The position numbers and the translations under genes are program-made. Shown piece by piece: positions 49,303 through 61,240 of a stretch of DNA of 64,000 bases. The DNA lies in contig OX352763.1 of the NCBI GenBank assembly GCA_947095585.1, positions 18,587,462 through 18,651,461 on the forward strand, written 5' to 3'. The stretch's first letter is position 1. Each line of letters begins with the position of its first letter. Origin of the DNA: Nephrocerus scutellatus (taxonomy: Eukaryota; Arthropoda; Insecta; Diptera; Pipunculidae). Under the pieces are notes generated by a model. That model had not been told where the DNA came from. It ran no database searches and was given only the letters and a program-made list of their open reading frames with translations.

Positions 49303-49688
49303 TCTATATATATAAAAGTGAAACTTTGTATGTATGTTGTCCAGTATGGACTGCCTAACACTTCAACTGATCGCGTTCTAACTTTGCATATGGGTTTTCT
49401 ACCATAATAGGCACTTAATAGGCATATTTTGAAAGTGGTCACACTCTTAGGTCAATAGTTTTCTGGGCTGGTGAGGTGGTCAGGTGGTGGGTTGATCAGT
49501 TGGTGCGAGTTCAGTGGGTGGGGGTGGTCTGTGAGTGGGTGGTCATCTGAGGTCAGAGGTCCGTGGGTCCGATGGCGGTGCGTCACTTGGCGGGGGGTCG
49601 TCAGTGGGCGGGAGGTCAGTAGGCGGGTGTTAACTTGGAGGGGGTCAGTGGGATGTGGCACCCGGGAAACGCCGGTTATTTCCGCTAG
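49303..49688 (+). mobile_element. short non-autonomous Helitron inserted in a jockey element
   Basis: Begins TCTATATATATAAAAGTG and ends CTAG at 49685-49688. It sits between an A and a T with no target duplication, as known for Helitrons. A CCGG-based inverted repeat (about 49662-49676) lies about ten bases before the end. The inside is G/T-rich (GGTGGTCAGTGGG-like). The jockey reading order continues on both sides, which fixes both ends. Confidence 0.75.
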
Positions 49689-50040
49689 TATTAGATTTAG
49701 AAAACTTTATTGGTTGTTGCGACACAATTCAGAAATGTAATGTTTTTTATTATAATCAGATACTGAAACCAATTTGGACATTATGTGGTTAATATAACAA
49801 ATAATACAAACATTTCAAAATAAAGTCCTTCTAGGGAATAGTAAATTCACCATGGTATATTAGAAATAGTGATTTGCATCGTAATTTGATCAGATTGATC
49901 TCGTAACGAAAGTTATTAAAAGAAAGTGAAACACGTCATAACGAGAGTCTACAGATGTATATCAATTCAGAATTAAAAGTCGTCTTAAAAAGAACTAAAT
50001 CTTACGGACTTATAATCCGACAATCATGAGAGTATTAAAA
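49689..50040 (+). mobile_element. jockey-family LINE, part 2 (C-terminal), downstream of the nested insertion
   Basis: Starts IRFRKLYWLLRHNSEM, then across a frameshift YNQILKPIWTL (about 49750-49785), FKIKSF.GIVNSPWYIRNSDLHR (about 49815-49880) and a decayed end (INSELKVVLKRTKSYG, about 49960-50008). This is the conserved jockey C-terminus. Confidence 0.8.
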
Positions 50041-50199
50041 CTACAATACCCTCTTAAGCGCAAAACTTAACATCGAAACTAAAATCATTTGTTGATCTTT
50101 CTTTTATTAGTTATGAGTTAAGAGTTGTTTTAGTGCGGTTAGAGTCCCACACTAGTCTGGGTATCAAACTTCTCAGTGTTTTTCAAGATTTTCACCATT

Positions 50200-50540
50200 A
50201 AAAAAAATTCTATTAATTATGTTTCTTTTTAAAGATTGCTTGCTTAAAAATAAACAAAATATAATTATATTTTTTAGGGGAATAAAAATGTAGGTTTTGT
50301 TTAATATCTAAAAAGAAATGTTATTAATAATTTGATAATTATGAGTCATTTATTCTATAATTTGATTGGATTCTAAATTACTTTTATAATTTCTATACTT
50401 TATTATTTATTTTTATTTTATTTAATTATTTATTTTGGAATTTATTAATAAAATGAATGATAAGATGCTGTTTATTCATAATTCAATTGAATATTAAATT
50501 ATAAATTGAATTGTATATTCTGAAGATATTTGTCATTAAT
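50200..50540. other. extremely AT-rich island
   Basis: Runs of TTTATTATTTATTTTTATTT with very few G or C. No coding content. It follows the jockey 3' end and could partly be its A/T-rich tail region. Confidence 0.6.
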
Positions 50541-52840
50541 TAAGAGACTACACATAATACCATGCCACTTCGGTTGCATAAGGTGGAGAATTTTGGAAGA
50601 CACATTTTGCTTTTATACTGGAACTGGGCTTTCCTCAATATCTATCACGTCTCAATATTTGGAAATAAACTTTGAATAACACAATTAAAGGATAAGAAGC
50701 TGTTTTGGTATTTTATTAACTTTTTTTTAGCAATTATCAATACCCAACGGAATACTTGCTTCACTCTGGTTGAAACAATTTAAACAACAACAACAGATTT
50801 TAATTTTTTTGTAATGTATTTATGCTAATAATCTACTTTGAAATCTATACAGGATCACAGATACACACACAGCCAGGCGACTGTGAACAGCAAAAACAAC
50901 TAAAATAGAGAAGCTCAGGTTCTGAAAATGCTTTTAGTATTTTACGATATGCTTAGGATCCTTTGCAAGGATTTTATGCGAAAGCAGAAGTAGCAAATAC
51001 ACACAGAATATTTATTGCAAAGGACAAAGCCGTAAATATTCCTTTTGCCAATAATGGGGGTGTTGTTTGTAGACCGATATGCGGATTGTACAACGTTGCC
51101 TTTAGTGTAATATTTTTACCAGAGTAACCATAACCAGAGCCAGGATGCTAATATCCTGAAATATGTTTGCCTTACTCCTTACTGACGGACTGACTGTGTA
51201 TCGAGAATAGGAACTACTATACTTACAGCAATAACAACAAGAGCATTGTATTCAAATTTGTGTGGTTTGTTCATTTTATTGGATTTTCTGTCGATGTTTG
51301 TGGTTCTCGAGTAGATTTTGTTATTTCAGTTATCCCATTAACGAATAAATTACGCATCTGTATGAGTATAATATGAATATGTATTACTGATTCAGACAAG
51401 ATACAATTCCTTTGTTGGGGTTGTTGGTGGGTGTTGGTGTTCGTTCTTTTTTGTTATCAATGGGATGTGATTTCTTCTGTTCTGAAGGTTTATTGATGGT
51501 GTCCTGATTTGATGATGAATAGGAAAAAGGATATTGAATTTTAGTTCGTTTACTTTAAATTGAATTTATTATAAATTTCCATTAAATTTATTTCAAATTG
51601 ACTTCATGCAATTGTCGGAGGTAAGACAATTGACTAAAGGAGCATCGTCTAGTGAAGAATATCGAACTCGAACTCGAACTGCATGAGAAATATTATCCTT
51701 CCTATCATTGTTTTGATAGGACCTCATTTGTTTGCTTTAAGAAAAAGGTTAAACCTTAATTTATATTGAACAATAAAAAGTACGAATGAATGGAACGGTT
51801 TGATTTCAATTGGTTATTAAACTTAAACTTTAATTAAACAGGAAGTCTTTAGTGAAATTGAACCTACAGCCACAGAATCGCTTACAAGAGGCACTAATCA
51901 AAGATTATGCAGAACACAAGTTTGCCGTTACCCCTTATACGATTGAACAGGTGCCGCTTATAAACCTCAAGTTCGAGTGTTTTTAATTGATGTCATATGC
52001 CCAGGATGTCCCTAGGCATTATTCGGATGCATATACCTTGAAGCGTGCGCTATTTATAAAAAAATGTCTTTTAACATAACTTCATTTACGATTCTCACTC
52101 ACATGGTAAAAAATATCTATGCTGCTCTCAAAGTATTAATAGTTTATATCTTTGATTGTGATGACATTTCATAACAGTTTTGAGATTGAGTGATATAGAC
52201 AATTAGCATATAGAGGAAGATTGTATGAACGCATACCCTAACTGGAACCTCGCAATGTAAGCAACTTTTTGTTCTTTTGAGGAACGGCTTTTGATCCACC
52301 GTGCCTGTCGTAGGACTTGCATCTTTTCTAATAGGATACTATAAAACGTAATACCCGTAATTAACAAATTAATTTCAAATATCCAATGGCCCAACCTATA
52401 TAACGTGATAAAAGCATACATTGTGATGCCAAAAATATATTGAAAATCTTCAAGAAGCAAATTAGCTAGAAGTTCTATAGACTATAGGCGATATCAAAAC
52501 ATGTGCTAATGGACGGGGTCTCGAAATATAGAAAGAGCACAGAAATGAGTTTCGAATCTGACTTGGAAACTGAAGAAACTGCAGGCATCAAGTTTTTCAA
52601 ATCAACGGTCTCTTTCCTTGGTTCTTTTCGGGTGTTAAGTTCAGTCAATAACTTTTAAAAATTCACCAAAATCAGTAGCTCAAGAGTTAAACCATACTCG
52701 GATCAAATACTGACACCCACTCGCAAACAAGTTGTTTAAGAGTAAGTCTCTTACCACTACGTTTTTTCCTTTTGGACGAACGCCACAATCTCATCACAAC
52801 GAAATACGCAACGATCAAGCATTGCTACTAGAGACGCATC
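50541..52840. other. unassigned intergenic DNA
   Basis: No element or convincing coding frame recognised. The 85-codon minus frame at 52203-52460 shows no family pattern. Confidence 0.45.
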
Positions 52841-52848
52841 AATATGAC

Positions 52849-52892
52849 CTACGCATCGCTCACTTAAGTTAATTTAAGTGAGATTCGTAGCG
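52849..52892. repeat. imperfect hairpin with 19-base arms
   Basis: Arms CTACGCATCGCTCACTTAA (52849-52867) and TTAAGTGAGATTCGTAGCG (52874-52892) pair over most of their length, with a perfect 9-base inner part and a 6-base loop. Confidence 0.7.
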
Positions 52893-52904
52893 GTTTATGA
52901 ACGT

Positions 52905-53002
52905 TGCGTAGCGATGCGTATGTCGCAGCGATGCGTATGTCGTATCGTTGGCATGTCGTACCGATGCTTAACGGATGCGTATTTTGTAGTGATGCGTAAG
53001 TG
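52905..53002 (+). repeat. degenerate short tandem array based on GCGATGCGTATGTC
   Basis: About five to six units of 16-19 bases: GCGTAGCGATGCGTATGTC, GCAGCGATGCGTATGTC, GTATCGTTGGCATGTC, GTACCGATGCTTAACG, then two weaker GATGCGTA pieces. The hairpin just before uses the same ACGCATCGC word on the other strand. Confidence 0.65.
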
Positions 53003-54109
53003 ATGTACTTAAATATAATTAAATTAAATTGTATAACTAGCAAGAGATGATTATATGGCTTAGAATATTGGAGATAGAGATATGTAGAAATTGAGAAAGA
53101 GTTCTTAAAAGGCATAGCGTATAGGAACCAAAAATTAGTTTATTGTTTTGGTATTTCATTTAAAATAAAATAAAAAACATATTTGTACAGAAAACAGCAC
53201 AATTTAAGAAAATGCACAGGATTGATGCCTCTGCTAATCTCCGAAGACTGAAAAATTCACCACAAGACAATGACGACTGAAACGTTTCCAGCACCAATTC
53301 GTAGTAATCCTGTAAAAATAGTAAAAAATCGTTTGCCAATCTAAGCACTTTCAAATGCTGAATGAACCGCATAATAATGCGCCACGTGGACACGCCTTAC
53401 TCACAGTTCGTACCCACTGGAGTTCAACTTCCTACATTGGAGAATTGCGAGTGAGTACTTAGCTTCGAACATCTTTGGGATGGGACAATGCACAAAATTT
53501 AGTTGAAATGTCAGAGGGATTTACGAGTAAAATGATGATGTCAGCAGAACAGAGAGAAATGCAATCACCAGTACGACGGTAGCTACTGCATTTATATTCG
53601 CAGACATTTCCCGTATACTCTAAGTACTTACGAGTAACACGATTTGTCGCTGATACTAGTTCTGGTTTCCATGAAGGAATCACGATCGAATAATGAAAAC
53701 TGCAGGTTGTTTTTTTTCTACATCGAGCATTTTCAGGTTTTTGCTGATGGTGACAGTTTCTCGGATGCAGCATAATTTGCCGGAACTGTTTCTGGGATAA
53801 AGGAGTACCCATATTATTGGCAGAGTCGCTCGTGTAACTTTGCTTCAAAAATTGAATCGAGAGAAATAACATTTTGTGTCGTGTGAGTTCATTAAACACA
53901 CGGCTAGTAAAAGTCGATTGCCATTTGATACTAATCCAATTTGTCTTCCTTTACATTAGCTCATCGTTATATTGTGTGTTTTATTAAGCCAGATAGAACT
54001 TAAGAATGTAAAAACTAATATAAATTATTTAACTTTAATCAAGTTGTTTCATTTATTCAAAAGATCAATATATGACATTAATAAAAAAAAAATTATTTCT
54101 AGAATAAAG
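53003..54109. other. unassigned intergenic DNA
   Basis: A 146-codon minus frame (53459-53899) has several cysteines (ARCRKKTTC, NVCEYKCSSY) but no pattern I can match to a family. I see no splice sites or context to support it as a gene. Confidence 0.35.
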
Positions 54110-54810
54110 CTACGGTGGCTTTTCCTGACGAAGCGCATTCTAGATGTCAATCCAAGATGGCATCCAAGACGGCAATTGTCATCGATCAAGGTGCGGTAAT
54201 GATCTCCATTGACTGTAACGTGAATTTCTTCACAGATCAGGCTACATCGCCATTAGTTATGCGGACGAATTGTGGATTTTTATGAGTAGTAAGCACTGCA
54301 CGACTATCACTAGTGTCATATAAGGTGCTTTAGTACACGTTTTAGAAAGGTGCAGCCGAGAAGGACTATCCATCAATCCTTGCTAAACTGTTCTAGTGCC
54401 TTTCATGAGGAGAAGAATGGTCGATTTGGGCAGCACGTTAGATTCCAGTGAGGTTAAATATCTCGGCGTCATCCTTATTTAACGACTAAACTGGAATTCT
54501 CACATCAAGTCCGCCATCGAACGCGCCACTAGGGCCTTGTAGATGCCTCAACGGCAGAACTTGTGGTCTAAATCCTAAAATGATAGATTGGATGTATACA
54601 GTGATGGTGATACCTATTATCACGTACGCGGCCGTCGTTTTGTGGCAGAAAGGATTTGAACGGACAACGGCAACTAAGTTTCAGAACATACAAAGGATTG
54701 CCTGTCTTGGTATAACGGGTGCCATGCGCACCTGCCCTACGACAGAACTAGAAGCTGTTGTAGGACAAACCTGCATTAGGCTGCTTGATGCGCTATTAAG
54801 CTGAAACTAG
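54110..54810 (+). mobile_element. R1/LOA-type LINE fragment, mutated YADD, palm to thumb
   Basis: Reads RSGYIAISYADELWIFMSSKH near 54232-54297: the second catalytic Asp of YADD is Glu. It is followed by REGLSINPC, VKYLGVILI, LNWNSHIKSAIERATRAL, and the open frame 54580-54804 with VIPIITYAAVVLWQKG and NIQRIACLGITGAMRT. Same family as 45430-46040. Confidence 0.85.
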
Positions 54811-54849
54811 AATTAGGGTACAAACCGGGTGAACCTGAAAATTCTTGAT

Positions 54850-55440
54850 TCATCATCATCATCATCATCGTCATCATCATGTCCGGACCGGCCTCCCGCA
54901 AAAAATTTCTCCACCGGTTCCGATTTCGAGCCGATGTCATCCAGTTTAGCATTTTGGATCCTCTTCGCTCATGCGAGCTAGGTGTCCTTCCACCGGAGCC
55001 TACCGAGCTTAATTCTCTTCACGATTTCGACATCGCGGTAACGCTCGTAGATTTCATAGTTATAGTGTCTCTGTAATCATCCTTCCTCACATACGGGGCC
55101 AAAAATTCTCCGTAAAACTTTTCTCTCGAACGCGGCTAAGAGGTCAGAATGCTTTTTGTTAAGCACCCAAGTCTCGGATCCATATGTAAGTAGAGGTATG
55201 ACCATTGTCTTATATACCAGCAGCTTGGATGTTATTTCCTAGATTTAAAAGTCTTGTCAGACTATAGTAGGCTTTGTTGGCTTTAAGCAACCGTGCGCGT
55301 ATTTCTGGTTCAATGCTGTTATCGGCTGCTACAGTTGACCCGAAATCGGAGTTGAGAAAATCTACCACTAGGGATGTACTATCGTTCATTAGGGAGGTAG
55401 AACGTCTCTTATAATAAACAAAGCCTAAGATACAATAGAT
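54850..55440 (-). mobile_element. RTE-like LINE 3' end with (ATG)n tail
   Basis: On the minus strand it shows the YGSETWVL/K-like block (about 55190-55150), AFERK (about 55130-55115), then RDVEIVKRIKLGRLRW (about 55040-54990) and a short untranslated end containing GGAGGCCGGTCCGGAC. It closes in about ten ATG/ACG-type units (54880-54850). This gives the natural 3' terminus for the family seen elsewhere in the window. The 5' side is truncated. Confidence 0.78.
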
Positions 55441-55489
55441 CTTTCAGGTCCCAGTGTATTAATTTAAAAAAAAGTTCTTTGTGTGAATA

Positions 55490-55730
55490 GGACTCACCCC
55501 GTATGCGTCATTTTTGATTCTTGACAAAATGAGTCGTATCGCTAAACACAATTTTACGATAAAACAACGGGTCAGTTTTCCACTGCTCTCAATAGGTAAA
55601 AGAAAGACGCATATGATGGTGTCGTGGCTTTAATCCTTGACTGTATTTTTTACGGGTGTAGGGCAAGATCTTTGCCCCAAATTTTTCACATATTGGACGG
55701 ACAGAGCTCCAATTCCTGCGACGAATCAAT
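55490..55730 (-). mobile_element. mariner-like transposase fragment C
   Basis: The minus strand reads FGAKILPYTRKKYSQGLKPR, then after a stop EQWKTDPLFYRKIVFSDTTHF. The layout is the same as the LGxxPYKI...QELKP...FYRKIIFSDEAHF block of the intron 3 copies. The first catalytic Asp is kept. Stops occur on both sides. Confidence 0.6.
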
Positions 55731-57138
55731 AATTCGATAATTTGATGACAGAAATAGAACATTATATAATAATTTGTTGTTGGTTTGGCTGATTAGAATT
55801 TTTGGAAATAAAATCAATCTTATACATATTTCATGCTCAACTTCTTCCAACATCTACACCATCGTTTCAGTTTCAATCAGTTGCTGCGTAATCGTCATAA
55901 TGTACCTATAAGTGATTAGTACGATATCCTCTTTTATTTCAAATGTATACTATTCAAGATATCATGAAACGGGAAATTAATTAGCAAATTAGCAAATTGT
56001 ACAAAGTCCTGTGTGTTTTGTAAGTTAGTAGTTGTTTAGTGTTGTAATTTTTACTTGTAACTAACCAAGGAACAAACACCGACAAGAATTAAATGCTACA
56101 TCCTCGAGTAGTAACCGCATAGCGTATTCCCTTAATTAAAACTGAGGGTTTGTGAAACACCCTTGAGGCTGATTGGCTAAAACGCCAGTGATACAGCATT
56201 GTGGGTCGACTATTTCCAGGCGGTTTGCTTCTTGACGTTTATTCTGTCTTTTGGTAGAGTGCACTAGTCCGTGTGTCAATGCCGAATGTGGCATTGATGT
56301 GAACGAGGTGTGAGTAAGTGATGGCTGTTAAAGTAAATGACTTGGAATGGATTCATATCCTCTTGGTGGTGGAAGGTGGCAAGAGGGATGTACAACGTTT
56401 TATGTTGCAGAATCACGATAGACAGGGGAAAAACCTTAGAGATATACCGGATGTCGTTCGACATCAGATATTCAGTTCGTTGAAGGCGATTATTTATGCT
56501 TGCCAGCCGGGAGCAAGAGGTGTGAGTGTTACAGCAGGCGAAAAAGTTTACACTTCAATTGGTTTTTTCCTTGATTCTGTGCTCGTTTGGGAATTTTTGT
56601 GTTTTCCGTTTATGTCGCGTGCTGTTTTTGTTTAATTGGCGCATCTTTGTCGATTAAAATTGCAAGCAAATTCATAGTCCCAATTAGCTAGCTGCTGTTG
56701 GAGTTTTCTCGCTCTACTCGTACATAATTTTTCCACGAAAGTTTTGAAGTACAGTAGGTCGTTAGCCTTAGTTTGTGTTGGTACTAATGGGTTCACTTAT
56801 CCATTCAATTCATAAAGTAAAAAGAGGTATATCTGTAAGTACTTCTTCTCCGAATAAAATCTATATTCAAAATGTAAATCACAGCATCAGTTTGGCTGAT
56901 TAACTAAACGCGTATGTCTTATGTATGATAGATTAAAATAAGCTAATGAAAAACCGGTGGGAAGCAAGAGTAGAATGACAACAAGTAAGTTCCAGCTTCA
57001 CGATTGAACGATCAAAACTTGGATGCTCCGAAGTATCTTATTTGATGACAATGCAATGCAATGCTCACAAGAATTTATAAAATACATCCTTAAATCTAGT
57101 TACTATGTTTGGTCTTTTAAAATTTTTCACCTCCGCAG
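55731..57138. other. mostly unassigned; contains an unrecognised 106-codon frame
   Basis: The + frame 56318-56635 contains VVEGGKRDVQRFMLQNHDRQ and LRDIPDVVRHQIFSSLKAII. It is not low-complexity and has a stop only after 105 residues, but no family, splice signal or start context decides whether it is real. The end of the interval is a pyrimidine tract and acceptor (TTTTTCACCTCCGCAG, 57123-57138). Confidence 0.3.
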
Positions 57139-57311
57139 GCGATAAAGAAAAGAACAAAGAAAAGGAAACTGGAAAAATACTGTTGACACGGACATTCGAA
57201 ATGCACAGCATCCGTAGTCGTTTCGCCGCTGCAATAAAACGGAAGATGACAATGAGGATGGGTAACAAGAGCTCCTGCTCCTCGGGAAGCCAAATTGAGG
57301 AGTCATATTAA
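57139..57311 (+). CDS. putative terminal coding exon of an unidentified gene
   Basis: Follows a good acceptor. Entering with one carried base, the frame reads DKEKNKEKETGKILLTRTFE, then MHSIRSRFAAAIKRKMTMRM and GNKSSCSSGSQIEESY, then TAA. Codon choice (CGT, CTG, TCC, AGC) and the basic/serine pattern look like a cytoplasmic C-terminus of a membrane or signalling protein, but I do not recognise it. No upstream exon was found in this window, so the intron before it may be long or the exon may be spurious. The frame is also open upstream from 57105, which gives no independent start. Confidence 0.4.
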
Positions 57312-58603
57312 TTTGAGATGTAATCAAAGCGAGTAAGATTTAAAAAAAATCCCCAGATTACCAGATTAAGACATAAGGCGTAAGCCGTAAGCCATATTGG
57401 TAAAAAAGAATAAGTTGGCAGCGGCTTCTTGTACTTATATATGTGCTGACGGCTATATCAAATATGAAACTGAAATGAAATTTCTTTTAATTTCATGGTT
57501 ATTTTTTATTGCGAGCCCGCGAAGCTTAAAATCAGAGGACATGTAAATTTTTTCAGCGACCGTGCGTACGTTTGTACGTTTTTTCGTTTGTTTGCCGTGT
57601 CGTATAGCTTGGCTTCTACCAGTCAAAATTTGATGGGACTTATTTTAAAACAATTGGTTAGCGCTCGGCTTGCGATGGCGTTATTTTTTCATTCCTAGGG
57701 GTTACTACCCCTGAGAAAACTAAAAAAAATCCTCAATCTACGTATCGCTATCGATTTTTTTAGCCCTAAACGTTTGCAAAGTAAAATGTTTTTTTTTTCA
57801 GTCTATTTCAAAAATTGCTTTTGACTGAAAGACCTATCGCTTGTGAATGAAAGACCTACATTTAACGTTGCATACTATTAGGCTTTTAAACCAAATTAGC
57901 CTTTGGACTGAATTACAATAAACTATACATACATATACAAACACGAGTGTGTAGTCACTTGCATAGCAGAATACATTGGCTCTCGTGTGTCTATAGTAGT
58001 GGAAAGTTTTTGGTAGGAACTCGTATGTCTCGGCTTCTTCCAGTCAGAATTTAATAGGACTAGTTGCAAAACAATTGTGATGCGTGTAGCACGTATAAAA
58101 AAAAGTTTCAAACCTACCAAGTTCGAAAAATATTATCAACGATTTAAAACTGGGTCTTGGTGATCACTTGTGGGAAGGGTAATGTGATGGGGGCAGCTAT
58201 TGGGTATACTAAAAAAGAACAGACGAAAAAGAAGAAACCATAGATGGACAGACAAGAGCTGTCGTACGACCGTACCAACACATTGTATGTAGCTGTTTTT
58301 TTTCAAAAAAAAAAAAAGGAAGAAGCCAGTAAAAATGTCTTAAAGAATGAAGCATGACAACGCCGTGTCAGCAATAAAATATAAAATATAGCGGGTGCCC
58401 GAGAAAAGCAAATAGCATCTGTCTATTTGTAGTTAAGTACTGGGACAGCGGAAGGAAGCATATAGTCGACAAACGGGAAAGTCTTGTATTTCTCGTAAGC
58501 AGAAGAGAAATAGAAAAAAAAATGGTCTCTTATCTGGACTTGGTGTACACACAGTTTAGTTTGCACGATGGTGGAATATGAGAAGATTAATAGTTTCTCA
58601 ATC
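57312..58603. other. unassigned intergenic DNA
   Basis: AT-rich, no element recognised. If 57139-57311 is a terminal exon, its 3' UTR would begin here. Confidence 0.4.
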
Positions 58604-58923
58604 AGTTGATGGTGACTTTTGCCAATGCCATAGTCTGTGAAGATATTTCGAATTTACTTTCGTTTCCTTCAGTTAAGAGAGGAAAAGCCGGATGTTGGTG
58701 TGAAATTATTTTTTCTTAATTTTCTTAATTGCTATGGAACAGCGACACTATTTAGGTAAAATTAGTTGATAGTGACTTTTGCTAATGCCATAGTCTGTGA
58801 AGATTTTTCGAATTGACTTTCGTTTCCTTCAGTTAAGAGAGGAAAAGACGGATGTTGGTGTGAAATTCTTTTTTCTAAATTTTCTTAATTGCTATGGAAC
58901 AGCGACATTATTTAGATAAAATT
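58604..58923. repeat. 160-base tandem duplication
   Basis: Two adjacent units (from 58605 and 58765) match at well over nine bases in ten, for example TGCCATAGTCTGTGAAGAT and CTTTCGTTTCCTTCAGTTAA in both. Differences are scattered single bases, so the duplication is recent relative to the transposon debris. Confidence 0.9.
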
Positions 58924-59489
58924 CCCACCGGCTGAAGGGCTGACGGATGTTTAAGATTATAAAAAAGGCTTGCAAATTTATAGATAGAAACTAAAATAGT
59001 GGCTGACAGACGAGAAACAATAACGGTAATTACGACGCTCTTAGTAAAGCCAAAAGCGGCAATGATGCAGAGAATATCTAAAATACCTCATATTTAAAAC
59101 CATCGCTCTATAATGGATATGGCAATGACAAAACTTCACCTAGGGATTCTTCGATTTCTTAGTCAATAAACGTCCCTCGATTTCCAACTGCTATGAATGA
59201 TACGTTGAAGTTTAGATTCCCTGATATTTGAGTCTTCTTGGTCTGGACCTCAACTAACATTCCTCTCCATAAAGCAAGGTCTTTTGCCAACTGCCTACAA
59301 TTGCGTACACTTATTCTTTGCAGTTCACCCTGCACTGTTGCATATCAACCGTCTAGTACATAGTTTCTTTACTAAGTAGTTTTGCTTTATTTCGTCATTG
59401 ATTATTCAGCATTGAATCTTCATCCACCGTAACGAAGTTAATTCGAAGTTATTTTTGATAATTTTCATTTTATGTGTGTACTAAAACAT
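58924..59489. other. unassigned intergenic DNA
   Basis: Nothing recognised. Confidence 0.5.
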
Positions 59490-59765
59490 TTATAACAGGT
59501 GCTCAAAGTGTTATCCTTGGTTTTGTATGCATGCTAGAGCCCGTTTTTGGGGTGGTAGTTTACAGGGGCTGATTAACTTGTTTTCAATTACACCTGCCCA
59601 CATCTTGATGCTGACTTTGTGTTGAAATGATGACTGTCTCCTTCTGTGTGGGCTCTCCGAAGCCCGTATTAAGATTCTTCCGTCCAAAGAATCATGCTAA
59701 TAAGATATGCTCCGATCCAGTAATCAGTGAGAAAATTTAAGTCTCTTAGGGGAAACCCTGTATAT
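59490..59765 (-). mobile_element. DDE transposase fragment
   Basis: The minus strand near 59665-59565 reads SESPHRRRQSSFQHKVSIKM then WAGVIENKLISP. This resembles the ENPH...FQHxFSVNVWAGVIGNxLIGP block of insect mariner/Tc-like transposases. It is a different lineage from the intron 3 copies. Only this block is readable. Confidence 0.5.
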
Positions 59766-59778
59766 ACAAATAGTAGTT

Positions 59779-61240
59779 TTAGCTACCAGCAATTAGATCA
59801 TGTGGTTTGATGCGCTTCAGTCTTTGAGTTAGTCTGGTTGTATCGATGAGTTTTACTGCTTCCTGATTTATGTGTACCATCAGCCTTCCATGATGGACTG
59901 TTGCATGCTCTTTAATTGTGTCTTCTACGGCCTTGACTTTAAGTCGCGAAGTAGATCTGAGTTTATAACGTACCAAGGTGCGTTGACTATGTCTCTTAAG
60001 ACTTTGTTTTGGAATCGTTAGATTTTTTCGATGTTTTCTTAGCCGTACACCCCCATAGCTGAATACCTTATGTCCATACGTCTTGGACCGCAACGGTCTG
60101 TCACGCCGACTATTTTTATTATTTTCCATCTTAGTTTTGCATCTAAGTAAATTCCGACATACTTTGCTGTGTTCGAGTAGAGGACGTCTCTTCCTGAGAT
60201 GGTAATCGGGATATGTTAAAACCTATTCGCCAATTCTTGGTCCAATTTACTAGACCGTCTACAGAACTTTAAAGAATTCTGGTTGATGCTGTTTCACTTT
60301 TCTCGACTACAAGTATCACGGTGTCATCGGCAAATGTAGCTACTGTACCGTTTGGAGGGATTGGGATATAATTTGTAAAAAGTAAATATAGTATTGGCAC
60401 TAATATATGTCCTTGTGGGACTCAAGCTTCAATTTCTTTAAGGTGAGAAAAAGCTTCTTGTTGCTTGATACGAAAGTCTATTTCTGAGAGTTAACACTCC
60501 AGTATTGCTGTATTTTCTTTGAGAAGGGGTAGTTTGAGTTTATATAGCAGTCCTTCATGCAAAACCTAATCTAACGCTTGAACCATGTCTAAGAAAGCAG
60601 AACTAGAGCTTTTTCAATAAAGTCGGTTATTCGTTTATATTATGTTTATTTGGGAGAGTATTAATGTTTATACTTGTTGTATTGTATCTGTTACTCTTGT
60701 GACAATTGACAAATTACTTTCCTTCGACCTTTTATTTACTTAACCATTTCTTAGTTTTTGTAGTTCCTTTATGACAGAGCAAATTACGATAATTAGGTGG
60801 ATGTTCTTGGTTACAATTGCAGCACTTTGCAGGTAGTTGTTCAGTGGTCTTCGTACATTCGGTTGACTATTGCCTTCACACTTCACACATCTTGCTGGGC
60901 TAGAGCAATAGTTTTTTGTGTGTCCAATGGATTGGCAGTTTTTGCATTGCGGTATTAGATTAGAAGCTTTGATTGGTTCAATTTTTATAATTTAATTCAA
61001 CACTTTTGTAGTTTCATATATTTTGTTTGTATCCTCTGTCGCATCGTAAGTTAAGAGAAACATACAGAGGGGTTCCTTATTTTTCCATTTTAGCTTATTA
61101 ACAACACTTTCCTTTTAAGCCTTGTTGTTGTAAGTCTGCAGCGATAAGCTCTGGTTCACACGAATGATGAAGATTCATAAGCATGACTTTTATTTGCCTT
61201 GGTTGTTTATCTTCGTATGAACACTAGAAGATATTCGACT
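59779..61240 (-). mobile_element. jockey-family LINE, gag and polymerase end with internal deletion
   Basis: Minus strand order: gag-like WKNKEPLCMFLLTYDATEDT (about 61060-61000); knuckles CKNCQSIGHTKNYC and CVKCEGN (about 60945-60865); then directly the polymerase palm (FLDMVQALD, VPQGHILVPILYLLFTNYIP, TVATFADDTVILVVEK; about 60600-60290); and the C-terminal frame 60129-59779 with VEDTIKEHATVHHGRLMVHI and RLTQRLKRIKPHDLIA. The endonuclease and reverse transcriptase fingers are missing, so part of the element was lost. The FADD site is intact but stops interrupt the frame. Confidence 0.85.

Noticed and set aside
49452..49740. Open frames of 69 and 89 codons on opposite strands
   Set aside because: They fall in the G/T-rich inside of the Helitron and its border with the jockey element. 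Low-complexity translation only.
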